Positions 22,101 through 33,399 of a stretch of 64,000 nucleotides of DNA are shown in pieces. Origin of the DNA: Phragmites australis (lineage: Eukaryota; Streptophyta; Magnoliopsida; Poales; Poaceae); the NCBI RefSeq assembly GCF_958298935.1, contig NC_084935.1:5962001-6026000 (forward strand), written 5' to 3'. Position 1 is the first letter of the stretch. Every line of letters begins with the position of its first letter. The position numbers and the translations under genes were made by a program. The notes under the pieces are model-generated. The model was given only the letters and a program-made list of their open reading frames with translations, searched no databases and was not told the origin of the DNA.

Positions 22101-25044
22101 TATCATTAGCACCGGTGTCCTGTACCGTATCATTCTCAAGAAAAAGTAAGTCTATTTTTTCTTGCTAATGGTATTTACTTTATCTGTTAACCAGCTGGAA
22201 TTGTTGTCATTAGTATAGTGTGTTACTATAGTTTCGGCAACTGGGAATAGAGGATGTAAATGTTCTTTAATGCTTGCTGATATTACTAATTAATTTTTCC
22301 CCATTTGAAGCCTTTAAATATGATATCGGATGCTAAAGCTGGCAAAAATGCATTATAATTCTGTGACAAAAAGAGTTGTGCTAAAGTTCAATTGCACAAC
22401 AGAATATTCATTCTTAGGCACAAACATGTCATTTAATGAAGTGTTTAATTTGAGGAACCGGCTGGTGAATGGACCATCTAAACCTAACTTTAAAGTCTGA
22501 ACCTTACCCACTTGTTGATTTGAAGAATAGAATGTATTGGTCCAACACCACCTCATCCCGCATAAGCAAAATATTAATACAAAAATGAGGATTGGGTTCA
22601 TTGCACCAGAGTAGGATGAGGTGGTCTCTCGAACCAAGTGCCCTATAGAGACCTTGTGAAATGATAAAACCTGGCTGTTTTGCATTTAGCTCGTGTAGTA
22701 GCATTGTCACCTTTTACAATGTACAACTTCGAGATGCTAGATGTTCTAGTACCTTGCTACCTTCCTAGCTGGCCATCATAACAAAACTTATCTTTCCATT
22801 TCATCTGTTTTCTGGATTTTAAGCCTTTTCTTCGCCAACACCTGTTTTCCATTCTTAATCTGGCATGATGAAACTAATGCAGGTTAAGTGAAATTCAGTG
22901 GGCTGCATTTATTCTTTTATGTGCTGGTTGCACTACTGCTCAGCTTAATCCCTCGTAAGTAAAACATGCTTGAATTTTCTTTTTCATTTTTTTCTCATTT
23001 GCCCAAACATCATGGTGAACTAATATAAATATAATGTCCTTTTCCAGGTCAGATCATGTTCTTCAGACCCCTATTCAAGGTTGGATGATGGCAATTGTGA
23101 GTCATAAAGTGGAGAAAAGAATCAATCTTGTCACTTAGATGTACTACTGGAAGTGTTTAACCCAACTAGCTGAATGCTCTTTATTCTTTTTGGCAGGTAA
23201 TGGCTCTTCTAAGTGGTTTTGCTGGGGTATATACAGAAGTATGTGATCACATGCTATTGCTCCTGTTTGCATATGTATCTAATTTTGGGACGATACATTT
23301 GATATGAACTGTCAATGGATTTCCTCAAGAGTGTAATATATTTCTTCATCTTTTGGCAATGCAGGCTATCATCAAGAAACGTCCTTCAAGAAATATCAAT
23401 GTGCAGAATTTTTGGCTGTACATTTTCGGGATGCTCTTCAATTTCATTGCAATTTGCGTTCAGGACTTTGATGCTGTCATTAATAAGTTAGTAGTGATGA
23501 GTTCTTCATTTTCAGGTCATATGTCTGTTACAGTTCATGATATTGACCATTCAATTTTAATGTGCCACCTGTTGCAGAGGCTTTTTTCATGGCTACTCAT
23601 TTATTACAGTTTTGATGATTCTTAACCATGCACTCAGGTACAGACAGCTGTATCTTATTTAATTGTTTTTCAACATTGAACTTTTGGGCTTGCCTTCGTG
23701 CTTCTTCCTTAGAGTATTTATGTTCGCTTTTCAGTGGAATTGCTGTATCAATGGTGATGAAGTATGCTGATAATATTGTCAAGGTACATGCAATTATTAT
23801 TTTCAGTTGCATGTGCTGCATACAGTGTAGTTTTGAACTTCAACAGCTGATTACAGGGTTAAATGAATGCGCTATAACCATCTTTTCTGCAAATGACAAT
23901 AAATTTGGCCGTTCTGTTGCCACAGGCTCTCTCTACTGACAGTCTGAGCCGCCCAGCTACCTTAGATGTCATCAAATATCTGTCTTCTTCTGCTATTTTC
24001 CTTTTAGAGAAAAGTGCAGATACTTTGCTCTTTGCATGGTATTATAACTATTCCAGAGTGCTTACTAGTTGAACTTGAAGTTTAGAGTGTCGTCTCGATG
24101 AATTACACCAAGAGGAAAAATTTACATCTTCTATGATCAAATTTTTGTGGGCTGCAAGCGGATAACAGTTGGTGTGTGTGTGGAGGGTCCTGGGGGGGGG
24201 GGGCAGTGTTTATGGAGTAAAGGAATTAAACATTATGGGTTGTAAAATGCAATTTACAGTTATTTCTGAACATCATGGCTGTTTTGGCTTACATGCATGA
24301 CGTACATTTAGGTAACACATAAGAGAATCTTCTTACATTTCTGTTTCCAGTAATAGCAGAGCTCATGTTAGAGCCTGCTTGATGGGGAACAAGGCACTGC
24401 ATTTTTGTATGCTTACAGTTTCTACATTCTGTTGTCGGACAAACTATGTTAATAAACACAATCCAGGCCTCTACACAAAATAGTTCAGTTTTCTGTGCAT
24501 CCATTGTATAAGCAAGAGGGGGTGAAGGTTCCTCTCGGAGACTGCCAGTCTACAAGAAGCTGGCAGAGATTTAGCCATTGGACCACATCCATCCATCCTC
24601 CTACCTAAACTTTATCAGTCCAGTGTATAGATTTTAAACATTCTGATATGCGAGGCACCTTTAAAATTCGCAAAATGTGTTACCTTGGATTTAATGGATT
24701 ATCTATACAATTATTGGGCAGACTAACATCATTTTAATATCATACTATCACTACACACTAAAGTATTAGTGTGCCTAACAATGTGCACTTGCATACACAC
24801 AGGTCTATTCAACTTCAGTTGCAATGCTTCTGACAGCAACAGTATCCGTCTTCTTATTTAACTTCCATCTGTCCCTTGCATTCTTCCTCGGGTCTACGTA
24901 AGTGCTGATGAGTATGTAATAACAGCTTCTCTTGACCAGATCCTTGTAACTCATGGTAGTCTAACAAACTCGTGCCCAATTTTCAGGGTTGTTTCTGTCT
25001 CTGTCTATCTGCACTCTGTTGGGAAGCCACAGCAGCAGAAATAG
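19105..25044 (+). CDS. CMP-sialic acid transporter-like nucleotide-sugar transporter
   Basis: Fifteen exons: 19105-19131, 21178-21217, 21334-21397, 21474-21585, 21692-21771, 21865-21940, 22045-22145, 22883-22954, 23048-23096, 23197-23238, 23365-23486, 23578-23637, 23735-23783, 24803-24897, 24987-25044; 348 residues. After a short cytosolic head (MEYRRVKDQ...), the nucleotide-sugar transporter fold with about ten membrane helices follows. Telling motifs are LTSSQAILIVWSKRAGKYEYS, VEALKCLLSL, LKNLNIISTGVLYRIILKKK, GFAGVYTEAIIKKRP, QNFWLYIFGM, HGYSFITVLMILNHALSGIAVS and the tail VGKPQQQK. It matches the plant CMP-sialic-acid-transporter-like/UDP-galactose transporter group, which acts in the Golgi as an antiporter; plants make little sialic acid, so the true substrate is open. 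Exon 3 has two possible acceptors six bases apart (21334 or 21340). Intron 1 (over 2 kb) holds a palindromic element. A decayed copy of the 3' end lies at 33.4-34.1 kb. Confidence 0.93.
19961..20748. mobile_element. Palindromic LTR-like element with TTAAG TSD in transporter intron 1
   Basis: A 788-bp insertion with exact 5-bp TSD TTAAG (19956-19960 and 20749-20753) and terminal inverted TGTTAGGATAA...TTATCCTAACA. The right arm reads like the end of a copia LTR: 'gttagagataagatt' repeats, a TATA box (cctatataaagg), then 'attgtaatcaagcaaagaaatc'. The left arm is the same sequence in reverse complement, about 320-400 bases long, so two LTR-like units face head to head. The left arm additionally contains a tandem copy of a unit of about 62 bases carrying 'cggatg(a/g)cgtcggc' and 'aggagagggattaga'. 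There is no coding sequence. The TG...CA ends and the 5-bp TSD argue for retroviral-type integration of an already palindromic molecule. Confidence 0.8.
24192..24203. repeat. G12 homopolymer in transporter intron 13
   Basis: An uninterrupted run of twelve G. It may be length-variable or a sequencing weak point. Confidence 0.8.
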
Positions 25045-26014
25045 AGTTTCTTCCAGCAGCAGCAGAAACAACATGTTTCTTCATCTGGAGTTGACTAATC
25101 ATTGTAGAATGGTTCTTGAGTAGCAATGCAGAATTGTTGCTTAATGGCGGAGATGGAATTCGTTCTTGATCATCATGATGTTCTGGAATCAAGTTTTGCA
25201 GGAGTTGAATTGATTACGTAGTCAACAAAATGCACTGGCCTTAAAGTACTGAGTTGAGGACTGGATGCTAGTCGTTGGTACATGCAGATTCACTACTGTT
25301 CAACCGCCTCAGTTGTGGCACTCTTGCCTTCCTTTTGCTAACCTATAATGCTGTAACGAAGATGAGGCAGCCCCTTGTTTACCCGTTAGTCTGATACCGA
25401 TTATTCTTTTTAACCTTTTTAACCGTACTCAGATTAACTTTGTGGAAAAGTACGTGTTAACACTGTTGGGGAGTTTTTTTTGCAACAAAATAACTTTTGG
25501 GGGAAGTCAAAATTCAAGTGAGTTTTGGGGGGGTTTGCATTTATACCCGGTCTTCAAAATTAAACTTTGAATATTATTTTCTCACAAAATATACTATTTA
25601 CAGCTACAAAATTAATATAGTGTGAAAGCATTTTGAAATATAAATATAGTTGTATAATTTTTATACACTAGATATATTTATAATTTAACTAATTGTTGAT
25701 AAAAATATATAAATTTTATATTTTTAAAATAAAGTGCATCTTGTATTCTTCCACTGAGCGAATACCATACAAAAAAAAAATCAGTTTTATTTGAAGCTTA
25801 CACACTTTACCTCCGTTGGCAATATTCTCAGTAGAGTTCCTTCTATAATGGCTTCGGCACGCGGTCGCCGTGACAGCTGCAGCGTGCGCGGCTAGGAGCA
25901 CAGGCACCGGCACGTAATGCTAGTTAGGAGTGGCAGGAGCAGCACGTAATGCTGGCGTTGCTGGAGGCGCGACCTCCGGTGGCTTCTGCACCGTGATCGC
26001 GCACCAGCAAGCAC
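25045..26014. other. Transporter 3' UTR and AT-rich spacer
   Basis: The 3' UTR probably extends to about 25400. From 25440 to 25800 the DNA is very AT-rich and may be a MITE relic; 25830-26006 is GC-richer. The last eight bases (gcaagcac, 26007-26014) are the left target site of the hAT element. No gene is seen. Confidence 0.5.
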
Positions 26015-26839
26015 TAGAGCTGGGACTTTGGTCTATGCTTTTTGGACCAGCCTAAACACGACACGGTTCGGTTCAGTTTAAGTCCGATCCGGCATAAGTA
26101 CTGATAGGCTGGGTTGACCGGCACGATTTATGGGCTGAGCCGAGCCTTGATATGGGCCCAATGGGTGATCCGGCCCGGTACAAAAAAATAGGTCGGGCCT
26201 GAGCCGGCCTGGCGAAAAAGCCTGAGGCACGGTGACCCAGTTCGTCATATACAATCTGTAAGCTAAGTTGTGATATGGTGATGTCAAATAAAAGAAAGAA
26301 AATTGACTTTGCTCGGTCACTTCTCTTGAGCCATTTTCCTGCATGTCAAAAGAAAATGGTCATGGACTCATGATGTACTGAACATTGAGGCAAATGAGAA
26401 TATGCAAGGTTCAGTACCATGGATTTGAATTAGAGGCTGTAAGTTAAGAAGCTAAACAGTTTATGATTATACACATCCCTGCAGGATCAAGAATTTTGGT
26501 GATTTACAACACGAGCACAGAAATCTCTCAACCAAACTTCACAAACAAGCAGTACTACTAAGTTACAGGCAAACATGAGATTATGAATACGAGGCATACA
26601 ACCAGGTTAGCTAGTGGACATAAAGTGACACAATGAAGTGACTCATCGAGTGACACAATGAAGTGGCTCATCGACTTTAACTTTATGCTGTGAGCCTGTG
26701 ACTCGTAGAGTGACACAAAGTGCCAAAACAAAGCAACGGGCAAGAGCAGAGTAAACGGCTACTTCTCTGCTTCTATTTAATCTTCCGGTCTGATCTATAT
26801 TTTTCTATCACACCGAGTCACCAAACATAGAAAACAACC

Positions 26840-29013
26840 ATGCTACCTCGTTCAAAGTCATGTGTTGTTCGGAGCAAGCGCGCTAGAGCCGTCCAACGCT
26901 CCATTAGCCCCCCTCCAGCTCTCGACCCTCGCCAGTTGTCCCCGAGCATGGGAGATTATGGCATGGACGGTCTCGAGGGGTATGAGGACGACCATACCGA
27001 CGCAAATCCGGTGGAGCCTGATGATGTGAATCATACCTCTGTTGGTAACACGTCCACCTCGACCGGACGACGATCAGAAGCGTGGAAGCACATGAAGTTG
27101 GTTGAGAAAATACGGGGTGGTGAGAAGGTATATATCGCAATTTGCAATTATTGTAGTCGTGAATTATCTGCGTCTACAACAACAGGTACCGGACATTTGA
27201 ATCGACATTGGAAACGGTGTCGGGAAAAGATTGCTGCAGCTACGCGGATAGCTCGACAACCTATACAGACACAACTTATCTTCACGCCTAACAGTTCGGT
27301 AAGCACATGGATATTTGATCCTTCAGTAGCTCGTCAAGAAATTGCTAAATATATAGTTTCTAAGGATCTACCAATTAGAACGTGGGAAAGCCTTAGTTTT
27401 GAGAGAATGATCCAACATGATTTTTGTCCACAATATCAACATGTCTCTAGAAAAACTACTAAGAATGACATTTTAAAATTATTTCATAGTCAATTAGATA
27501 CTTTGAAACAAAACTTCTATAACATGACCTACTCATTTGCTTTAACATCTGATATTTGGACCTCATCACATCAAAGAACATCATATCTTAGCGTTGTCGC
27601 ACATTATGTAGACAACAACTATAACCTAAATAAAAGAATAATAGGGTTTAGAATCATTGATGAGTCACATACAGGAGAAGCCATTGCCGCATGTGTGCTA
27701 GAGATTGTTAAGGAATTTAAAATAGAAAATAGGATTATTTCTATAACTTTGGACAATGCATCAGCCAACTCAAAAGCAATGGAGGACCTAGAACCTCACA
27801 TACCGAGTTACATTGGTGGGTATGTTCTCCACCAAAGATGTATATGTCATATCATCAATATCATGGTGCATGCAGGTATGACAATGGTAAGTAGATATTT
27901 GAACAATATTCCTGGTGCCATCCGTCTCATCTCTAGTTTGCCTACAATATTTAGTAGTTTCAAGGACTACTGCAAGGCTCAACGTAAGAAGCCAAGAAAA
28001 TTCGGACTTGGCATGAAAGTGCGCTGGAATTCAACATATACTATGTTGAAGCAAGTGAAAGGTTACGAGGGAATTATTATTATTTTCGTAAATGCTTAGA
28101 ATGCTGGTTTACTACTTACAGAAACTGATTGGGATATTGCTACACGTTTACGACTTTTTCTAAAACCCTTTTACAAGGCAACAGTGCAGTTGTCCGGTGT
28201 TTATTATCCTACATCTTACTTAGTGCTAGAGTGGCTCTGGAGAATTGCATCCATATTTAATGAAAATAAGGATGACAATGTTTTAAATCCCATTGTTGAA
28301 CAAATGAAAGATAAATATCTAAAATATTTCTCTGCTATCCCACATCTCTATTGTTTTGCTGTTATATTTGACCCGCGCAAAAAGTTGGGTGGTTTGGAGC
28401 TTACTTTGCAGGAAATAGGTGACTTGCTCAACCTTGATTTCTCGGATGCCTACAATCATATCAAATAAGAAGTATTTTGGGTTTTTTAGTTATACTAAGG
28501 CAAATTTGGATGTAGCCCCCCGGTCCCAAGTCTACACAGCAACACAAAGCAAGCAAGTCGAGTGCGGCCAATTTGTGGAACAAGATCAAAGGCAAGGGAT
28601 CCGCATCATCATCTCAGCAAACAACTATGTTATCTTGGAATCCCATAGCAGAGCTTAACCACTACCTTGAGCAAGATCTTTACACCCATGATCCAATGCT
28701 TGTGGACAACAACACTGTCAACCTTCTTGCATGGTGGAAAGATAAAGAGCGATTCTTCCCCGTGTTGTCACACTTTGCACGGGACGTTCTCCTAGTTCCA
28801 GTATCGACCATCTCGTCGGAAGCGACGTTCAGCATGGTGGGGAGAATTATTGAAGAGCGGAGATCATCGCTCACTCCTGAAATGGTAGAGGCAATCACTT
28901 GCCTCAAAGACTGAGAGAGGGCGAGCGCTAGCACACAATATCAGCTTGAGGATCTGGAGATCGCGGGGGAATTAGCGGACCTCGAGAACCTTGATCTAGA
29001 TGATACTGAGTAA
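26840..29013 (+). pseudogene. hAT transposase, disrupted
   Basis: The intact first part (26840-28096, 419 residues) has a BED-type zinc finger (about residues 80-130; CNYC ... HLNRHWKRC), then the RNase-H-like transposase core (FALTSDIWTS, SVVAHYVD, RIIGFR, TLDNASANSKAM, RCICHIINIMV). The frame is broken three ways: an in-frame TAG at 28097-28099, a frameshift with a stop near 28466, and an in-frame TGA at 28912-28914. The rest of the dimerisation domain is still readable (LAWWKDKERFFPVLSHFARDVL, STISSEATFSMVGRIIEERRSS; 28720-28890), and the acidic C-terminus ends at 29013. It belongs to the RICESLEEPER/Tam3 type of plant hAT transposases. It cannot make a full protein. Confidence 0.9.
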
Positions 29014-29239
29014 ATTATGTGTGTAACGATGTATTGTACTCTTTTCCTTACCGGGGAACTCCATACTGGAGTGTAAGGTTTTTAACAAGGCAATCGCATT
29101 GTAACACATTATTTTATAAGAAAATTTCTCCTTTTTCCTCCAAAAATATTTGATGCATCTATTTTATGTATTATATTCTTCGCGTCGTATTGCACCATTT
29201 CGCGCTGGTGTAAGAAAATTTCGCGCCATTTCGCATCGA

Positions 29240-29550
29240 TAGCGCCGTTGCACCGTTCCTGCGCCAACACGCGGCGCCAACGCCAACGCCTCCCGCTCCA
29301 TCCCGCACCACACCCGCGCCCGCGTCGACACGCGGCGCCAGCGCCCGCGCCGTCCCGCACCACGCTCGCGTCCGCACCGACACACGGCACCAACGCCTCC
29401 TGCTTCGTCCCGCGCCACGCCCGCGCCCTCCCGCGCCGCCCGTGCCATGCCGCGCCGACACGCGACGCCAGCGCCCACGCCCTCCCGCGCCAGCTCCCAC
29501 CCACGCTGACCGACATGCGGCGCCGCGCCCTCCAGTGCGGTGGAGTGTGA
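29240..29550. repeat. GC-rich 'cgcgcc' minisatellite in the hAT 3' region
   Basis: Diverged units of about 55-60 bases, of the form 'cccgcaccac(g/a)c(c/t)cgcg(c/t)ccgc' + 'gacac(g/a)cggc(g/a)cca(g/a)cgcc', repeat about five times. Long open frames on the minus strand here are repeat artefacts. Confidence 0.6.
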
Positions 29551-29754
29551 CAGTTCTGGGCCCGTGCTAGCCCGACCCGACGAGACCCATTGTGCATCCG
29601 TACCGGATCTAAACCTAACTGAAAGTGACTTAGACCAGCCCAAACCAGCATGAACAGTTTCTCAGACCATCCTAACATGACCCGAAAGGCCTAAGGTCCG
29701 AAGGAGCCGAGCCAGGCCGGCCCAACCGGCCCAAATCCCACCTCTAGCAATCAC

Positions 29755-30148
29755 ACCGCGCCCGCCCAGGGCTCCCGGAAACATGGATGCGTTGACGGAC
29801 AGACAGGGCACGTGTAGAGCACGTGTTGGCTGGGCACGTGCATGTGTGTAACACGGATAGATTAGCCTGGTGAACAACCGTCCTTCGGCTACCGTATCTC
29901 AGACAAAACTCGGCAAGAATTATACCTGCAAATTTGTACGCAGAGTCTCATGTAAGATGTAACAGTATCGGACTCTTCGAATTCTCTGTGTCCGAGAAGA
30001 TAACCATGTCCGAATCTTGTCCCACCTGGTTGTAGGAACACGGGACTCCACGTACTGAACCCGGCTATAAAAAGGAATCCCCGTTCTTCTCCTCTCCTCA
30101 CGACGCCAACACGTCAACTAGAGATTAGTTTCGTAGCCAAAGAACGCC
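29755..30148 (+). promoter_or_regulatory. Upstream region of the P450 gene, with TATA box
   Basis: TATAAAAA at 30066-30073 lies about 75 bases before the start codon, in a good position for a TATA box; a CT-rich leader follows (30082-30100). The left boundary is the hAT element's target site, so the whole remaining promoter is under 400 bases unless the hAT element itself contributes. Confidence 0.65.
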
Positions 30149-31669
30149 ATGGAGACCTGGCTCCTCCTCGCCGGCGTCCTCCTGCTCTCCCTCCTTGCCC
30201 TGCGTCGCAATGCGAGGAGCCGCCGCCTGCCTCCGGGTCCCCCGGCCGTGCCGCTGTTCGGCAACCTGCTGTGGCTGCGGAACTCCGCGGCCGACGTGGA
30301 GCCCCTTCTCCTGCGTCTCTTCCAGAGGTACGGCCCCGTCGTCACGCTCCGGATCGGCTCGCGGCTCGCCATCTTCGTGGCCGACAGGCGCCTCGCGCAC
30401 GCCGCGCTCGTGGGCTCCGGCTCCATCACCCTCGCCAACAGGCCGCAGGCCGCCACGAGCACGCTCCTCGGCGTAACCGACAACATCATCACCCGCGCCG
30501 ACTACGGGCCCGTGTGGCGCCTCCTGCGCCGCAACCTCGTCGCCGAGACGCTGCGCTCGTCCCGCGTCAGGCTGTTCGCGCCTGCGCGCGCATGGGTGCG
30601 CCGCGTGCTGATGGAGAAGCTGCGGGAGTCGTCAGGGGACGACGCGCCCAACGTCATGGAGGCGTTCCAGTACACAATGTTCTGCCTCCTCGTGCTCATG
30701 TGCTTCGGCGAGCGGCTCGACGAACCCGCGGTGCGCGCCATCGAGGACGCCGAGCGCGCATGGCTCCTCTACATCTCCAGGCAGATGAGCGTCTTCTTCT
30801 TCCTCCCGTCCGTCACCAGGCACGTCTTCCGCGGGCGCCTCCAGACCGCGCTTTCCCTAAAGCGGCGCCAGAACGAGCTCTTCGTGCCGCTGATTAACGC
30901 ACGGCGTGAGTACAAGCGGCAGGTCAAAGAAGGCCAGGCGCCCACGAGGGATACCATGTTCCAGCACTCGTATGTGGACACCCTGCTCGACATCACGCTC
31001 CTCGAGGATGGCAACCGCCCGCTCACCGACGACGAGATCGTCGCGCTCTGCTCCGAGTTCCTTAACGCCGGCACCGACACCACCTCCACAGGGCTGCAGT
31101 GGATCATGGCCGAGCTGGTCAAGAACCCGGCCGTCCAGGAGAAGCTCCACGACGAGATCAAGGCCACGTGCGGGGACGACGAGGTCTCGGAGGAGGCCGT
31201 CCACGGGATGCCCTACCTCAAGGCGGTGATCCTCGAAGGCCTGCGCAAGCACCCGCCGGGCCACTTCGTGCTGCCGCACAAGGCCGCGGACGACATGGAG
31301 GTCGGCGGGTACCTGATCCCCAAGGGCGCGACGGTGAACTTCATGGTGGCCGAGATGGGCAGGGACGAGAGGGAGTGGGAGAAGCCGATGGAGTTCTCGC
31401 CGGAGCGGTTCTTGGAGGGCGGCGACGGCGCGGGCGTGGACATGACAGGCACCAAGGGGATCCGGATGATGCCGTTCGGCGTGGGCCGGAGGATCTGCGC
31501 GGGGCTCAGCATCGCCATGCTGCACCTCGAGTACTTCGTGGCCAACATGGTGAGGGAGTTCGAGTGGACGGAGGCGCCCGGCGAGGAGGTGGTCTTCGAG
31601 GAGAAGCGCGAGTTCACCACCGTCATGAAGAAGCCGCTGCGCCCGCGCCTTGTGCCCAGAAGGAGCTGA
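30149..31669 (+). CDS. Cytochrome P450, CYP89A-like
   Basis: A single exon of 506 residues, full length for the family. There is an N-terminal membrane anchor (residues 4-18), then the proline hinge LPPGPP (27-32). The I-helix oxygen-binding motif is AGTDTTS (307-313), the ExxR pair is Glu363/Arg366 (EGLRKHPPGHFVLPH), PERF follows in SPERFLEGG, and the heme loop is PFGVGRRICAG with Cys450 as the heme ligand. The segments YMMFxLLVLMCFGxxLDE-like (here YTMFCLLVLMCFGERLDE) and GRDxxEWExPMxFxPERF are typical of CYP89A. In Arabidopsis CYP89A9 forms dioxobilin-type chlorophyll catabolites; whether this protein does so is unknown. The membrane anchor suggests the endoplasmic reticulum. It is intronless, with strong third-position G/C bias, as usual for grass P450s. 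All key residues are present, so it is probably functional. Confidence 0.95.
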   Translation: METWLLLAGVLLLSLLALRRNARSRRLPPGPPAVPLFGNLLWLRNSAADVEPLLLRLFQRYGPVVTLRIGSRLAIFVADRRLAHAALVGSGSITLANRPQAATSTLLGVTDNIITRADYGPVWRLLRRNLVAETLRSSRVRLFAPARAWVRRVLMEKLRESSGDDAPNVMEAFQYTMFCLLVLMCFGERLDEPAVRAIEDAERAWLLYISRQMSVFFFLPSVTRHVFRGRLQTALSLKRRQNELFVPLINARREYKRQVKEGQAPTRDTMFQHSYVDTLLDITLLEDGNRPLTDDEIVALCSEFLNAGTDTTSTGLQWIMAELVKNPAVQEKLHDEIKATCGDDEVSEEAVHGMPYLKAVILEGLRKHPPGHFVLPHKAADDMEVGGYLIPKGATVNFMVAEMGRDEREWEKPMEFSPERFLEGGDGAGVDMTGTKGIRMMPFGVGRRICAGLSIAMLHLEYFVANMVREFEWTEAPGEEVVFEEKREFTTVMKKPLRPRLVPRRS

Positions 31670-32404
31670 ACAGTGTGGATCTCGAGGTTCCCTGTGGTTA
31701 ACTTTAGAGTTCAATAATTTTTTAGCTTTGGAGTGCACGCGTCATTTGTTTGTTTTCGGTATCGAGTTCATGTCAGCTCGTACTTAAAATTTGATGTGCA
31801 GTGACTACTTCTAGTTGCATGATAGGTAATCCTTAATGTCATTCAGTTAGCCTTAGGGTGTCAAATTAAAGTAAGGCATCTTTTTTCATCTGTACTAGTA
31901 CAGTATGCACTGACATTCTTATCTAGGTTTTGGATTGATTTACTTTATCAAGTTCATGTGAGCTAGTGTTGGATCAGCCCCAGGATTACACACGCAAACT
32001 TGTGGACACGGCTGTCACAAAACACACGTGAACAGACCTGGACGTACAAACGAGGTTAGAGAGGAAATAACAGATCTAGAAGAAAACACACAATATTTGC
32101 CCGGAGTTTTTCTTTTCTTTTCAACTCAACTCACATCGCACGATCCTATGCTTTGGTTATACAGGCTAAGCACCAGTATACAGACTCGACTAAGACCTGC
32201 ATGCAAGCCGAACTCATCTTCTGCTCCTACTAAAAACATGCCCATGCATGCCATACATACTCAAGCCAATACTTACTTATACTAACACTAGTGCTTTCCA
32301 TATCTGACTAAGATTTCCAAATGATAAGATTAATTCCATATTCACCCCCATAACCTTATCGCTTCACATCAAAGTAGCTCAACGTCCTCTTCTACCAGAA
32401 ACAA
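31670..32404. other. P450 3' UTR and spacer
   Basis: The start is probable 3' UTR. The remainder is AT-rich without a recognisable gene; it runs into the copia gag relic. Confidence 0.45.
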
Positions 32405-33210
32405 TGCATTCTCCTATTTCTTCAACTTCTCGTATGCCCACTGGAAGTGATCATAATCATTGTAGTTGTAGCACCTCACTTTAGCCTTATTGAATTTCTG
32501 ATTCTTGCCATCTTGGGCATCATTGCTGGAGGAGCCGTCACCACCATCCTTATACTCCTTAGCCCTCCATTGTTCTCGGGTGAGCAACATATACTCATCT
32601 TCATCATTCTGCATAGCTCTCTATTGGGCTTTGGTGAGCAACACATGCAACATCGTCATCATTGTCGTAGCCGCGTAACCTTTCTTCATACACCCGAAGC
32701 CTGCTAAAAACCTCCTCGACTGTCATGATCATGAGGTCACTGAATTGCTCGATTGAAGTGACGTTCTGCAAGAACTTGTTCGGTGTGGCTCTGAGGATCT
32801 TCCTTATTACATAAGGGTCCTCCATCTTGTCGCCGAGCCCATGAATCGTACTGATGATGAATTCATCTTCATAGCAAAAGTCAACCAACTCAATGCTCTT
32901 CATCCGCAAGCCATCTAGCTCTTCTCTGAGGGTTTGAACGTGAGCATCCTTGACGCGTTTGGCACCTTGGTACATCATCTTGATGCACTCCCATGCCTCC
33001 TTAGAAGTTTTCTTTTTGGATACTGCCCATAGCATCTCCTCCGGGATGCCTTGATAGATGGGGGTGAGTGTCATCTAATACTTCTTCATGTCCACCTTTT
33101 TCTTCGGGTCATCGTGCTCGACAACGTCCAAAATGCCTTGTGCACACATGAACACATTCATCTTGATCGCCCAGGTTGTGCAGTTGCTCCGCGTGAGCAT
33201 CAAGTAATGT
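32405..33210 (-). pseudogene. Ty1/copia-type gag relic
   Basis: Reading leftwards, translation gives the N-terminal gag signature LTRSNCTTWAIKM (about 33205-33165), a TAG stop just before MTLTPIYQGIPEEM (33074), and then the UBN2-type gag core (SKEAWECIKMMYQGAKRVKDA, LRMKSIELVDFC, VIRKILRATPNKF, TVEEVFSRL). After a frame change comes a zinc-knuckle remnant, KVRCYNYNDYDHFQWAY, in which the later Cys residues of CCHC are lost. No protease, integrase or reverse transcriptase follows and no LTRs were found, so this is a truncated, decayed fragment. Confidence 0.82.
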
Positions 33211-33399
33211 TGATAAAAGTTCAGTTATATAGTTTAAAACAAAAGGGGAACACCAAATTATGACTTTTGGACCTGGATGATACCTAAATATCTGAATGTT
33301 CAAAAGTTGGTGATTCCTGACTTTCCAAAGCTCCGTGGCACAAGCAGCAGAAACAGGTTGGCCAGATTAACTTGTCTGTTGAGTTGTCGGTCTGAATCG

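Larger units (their letters stand above)
26015..29746 (+). mobile_element. hAT superfamily transposon (defective)
   Basis: A 3,732-bp element. Its 17-bp imperfect terminal inverted repeats begin tagagctgggactttgg on the left and tagaggtgggatttggg on the right (reverse complement). It is flanked by an 8-bp TSD with one mismatch, gcaagcac (26007-26014) and gcaatcac (29747-29754). Eight-base duplications define hAT elements, and the internal gene encodes a BED-finger/hAT transposase. 'ggcccggtac' and 'ggccggcc' phrases form subterminal clusters on both sides. It lies between the transporter and P450 genes; the right end is 402 bases upstream of the P450 start codon. Confidence 0.88.

Noticed and set aside
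29109..29678. Long minus-strand open frames rich in Ala, Gly and Arg
   Set aside because: They coincide with the GC-rich repeat array of the hAT element; composition explains them.
30857..31738. 293-residue minus-strand open frame
   Set aside because: It is the antisense shadow of the GC-rich P450 exon; the plus strand encodes a complete CYP89-like protein.
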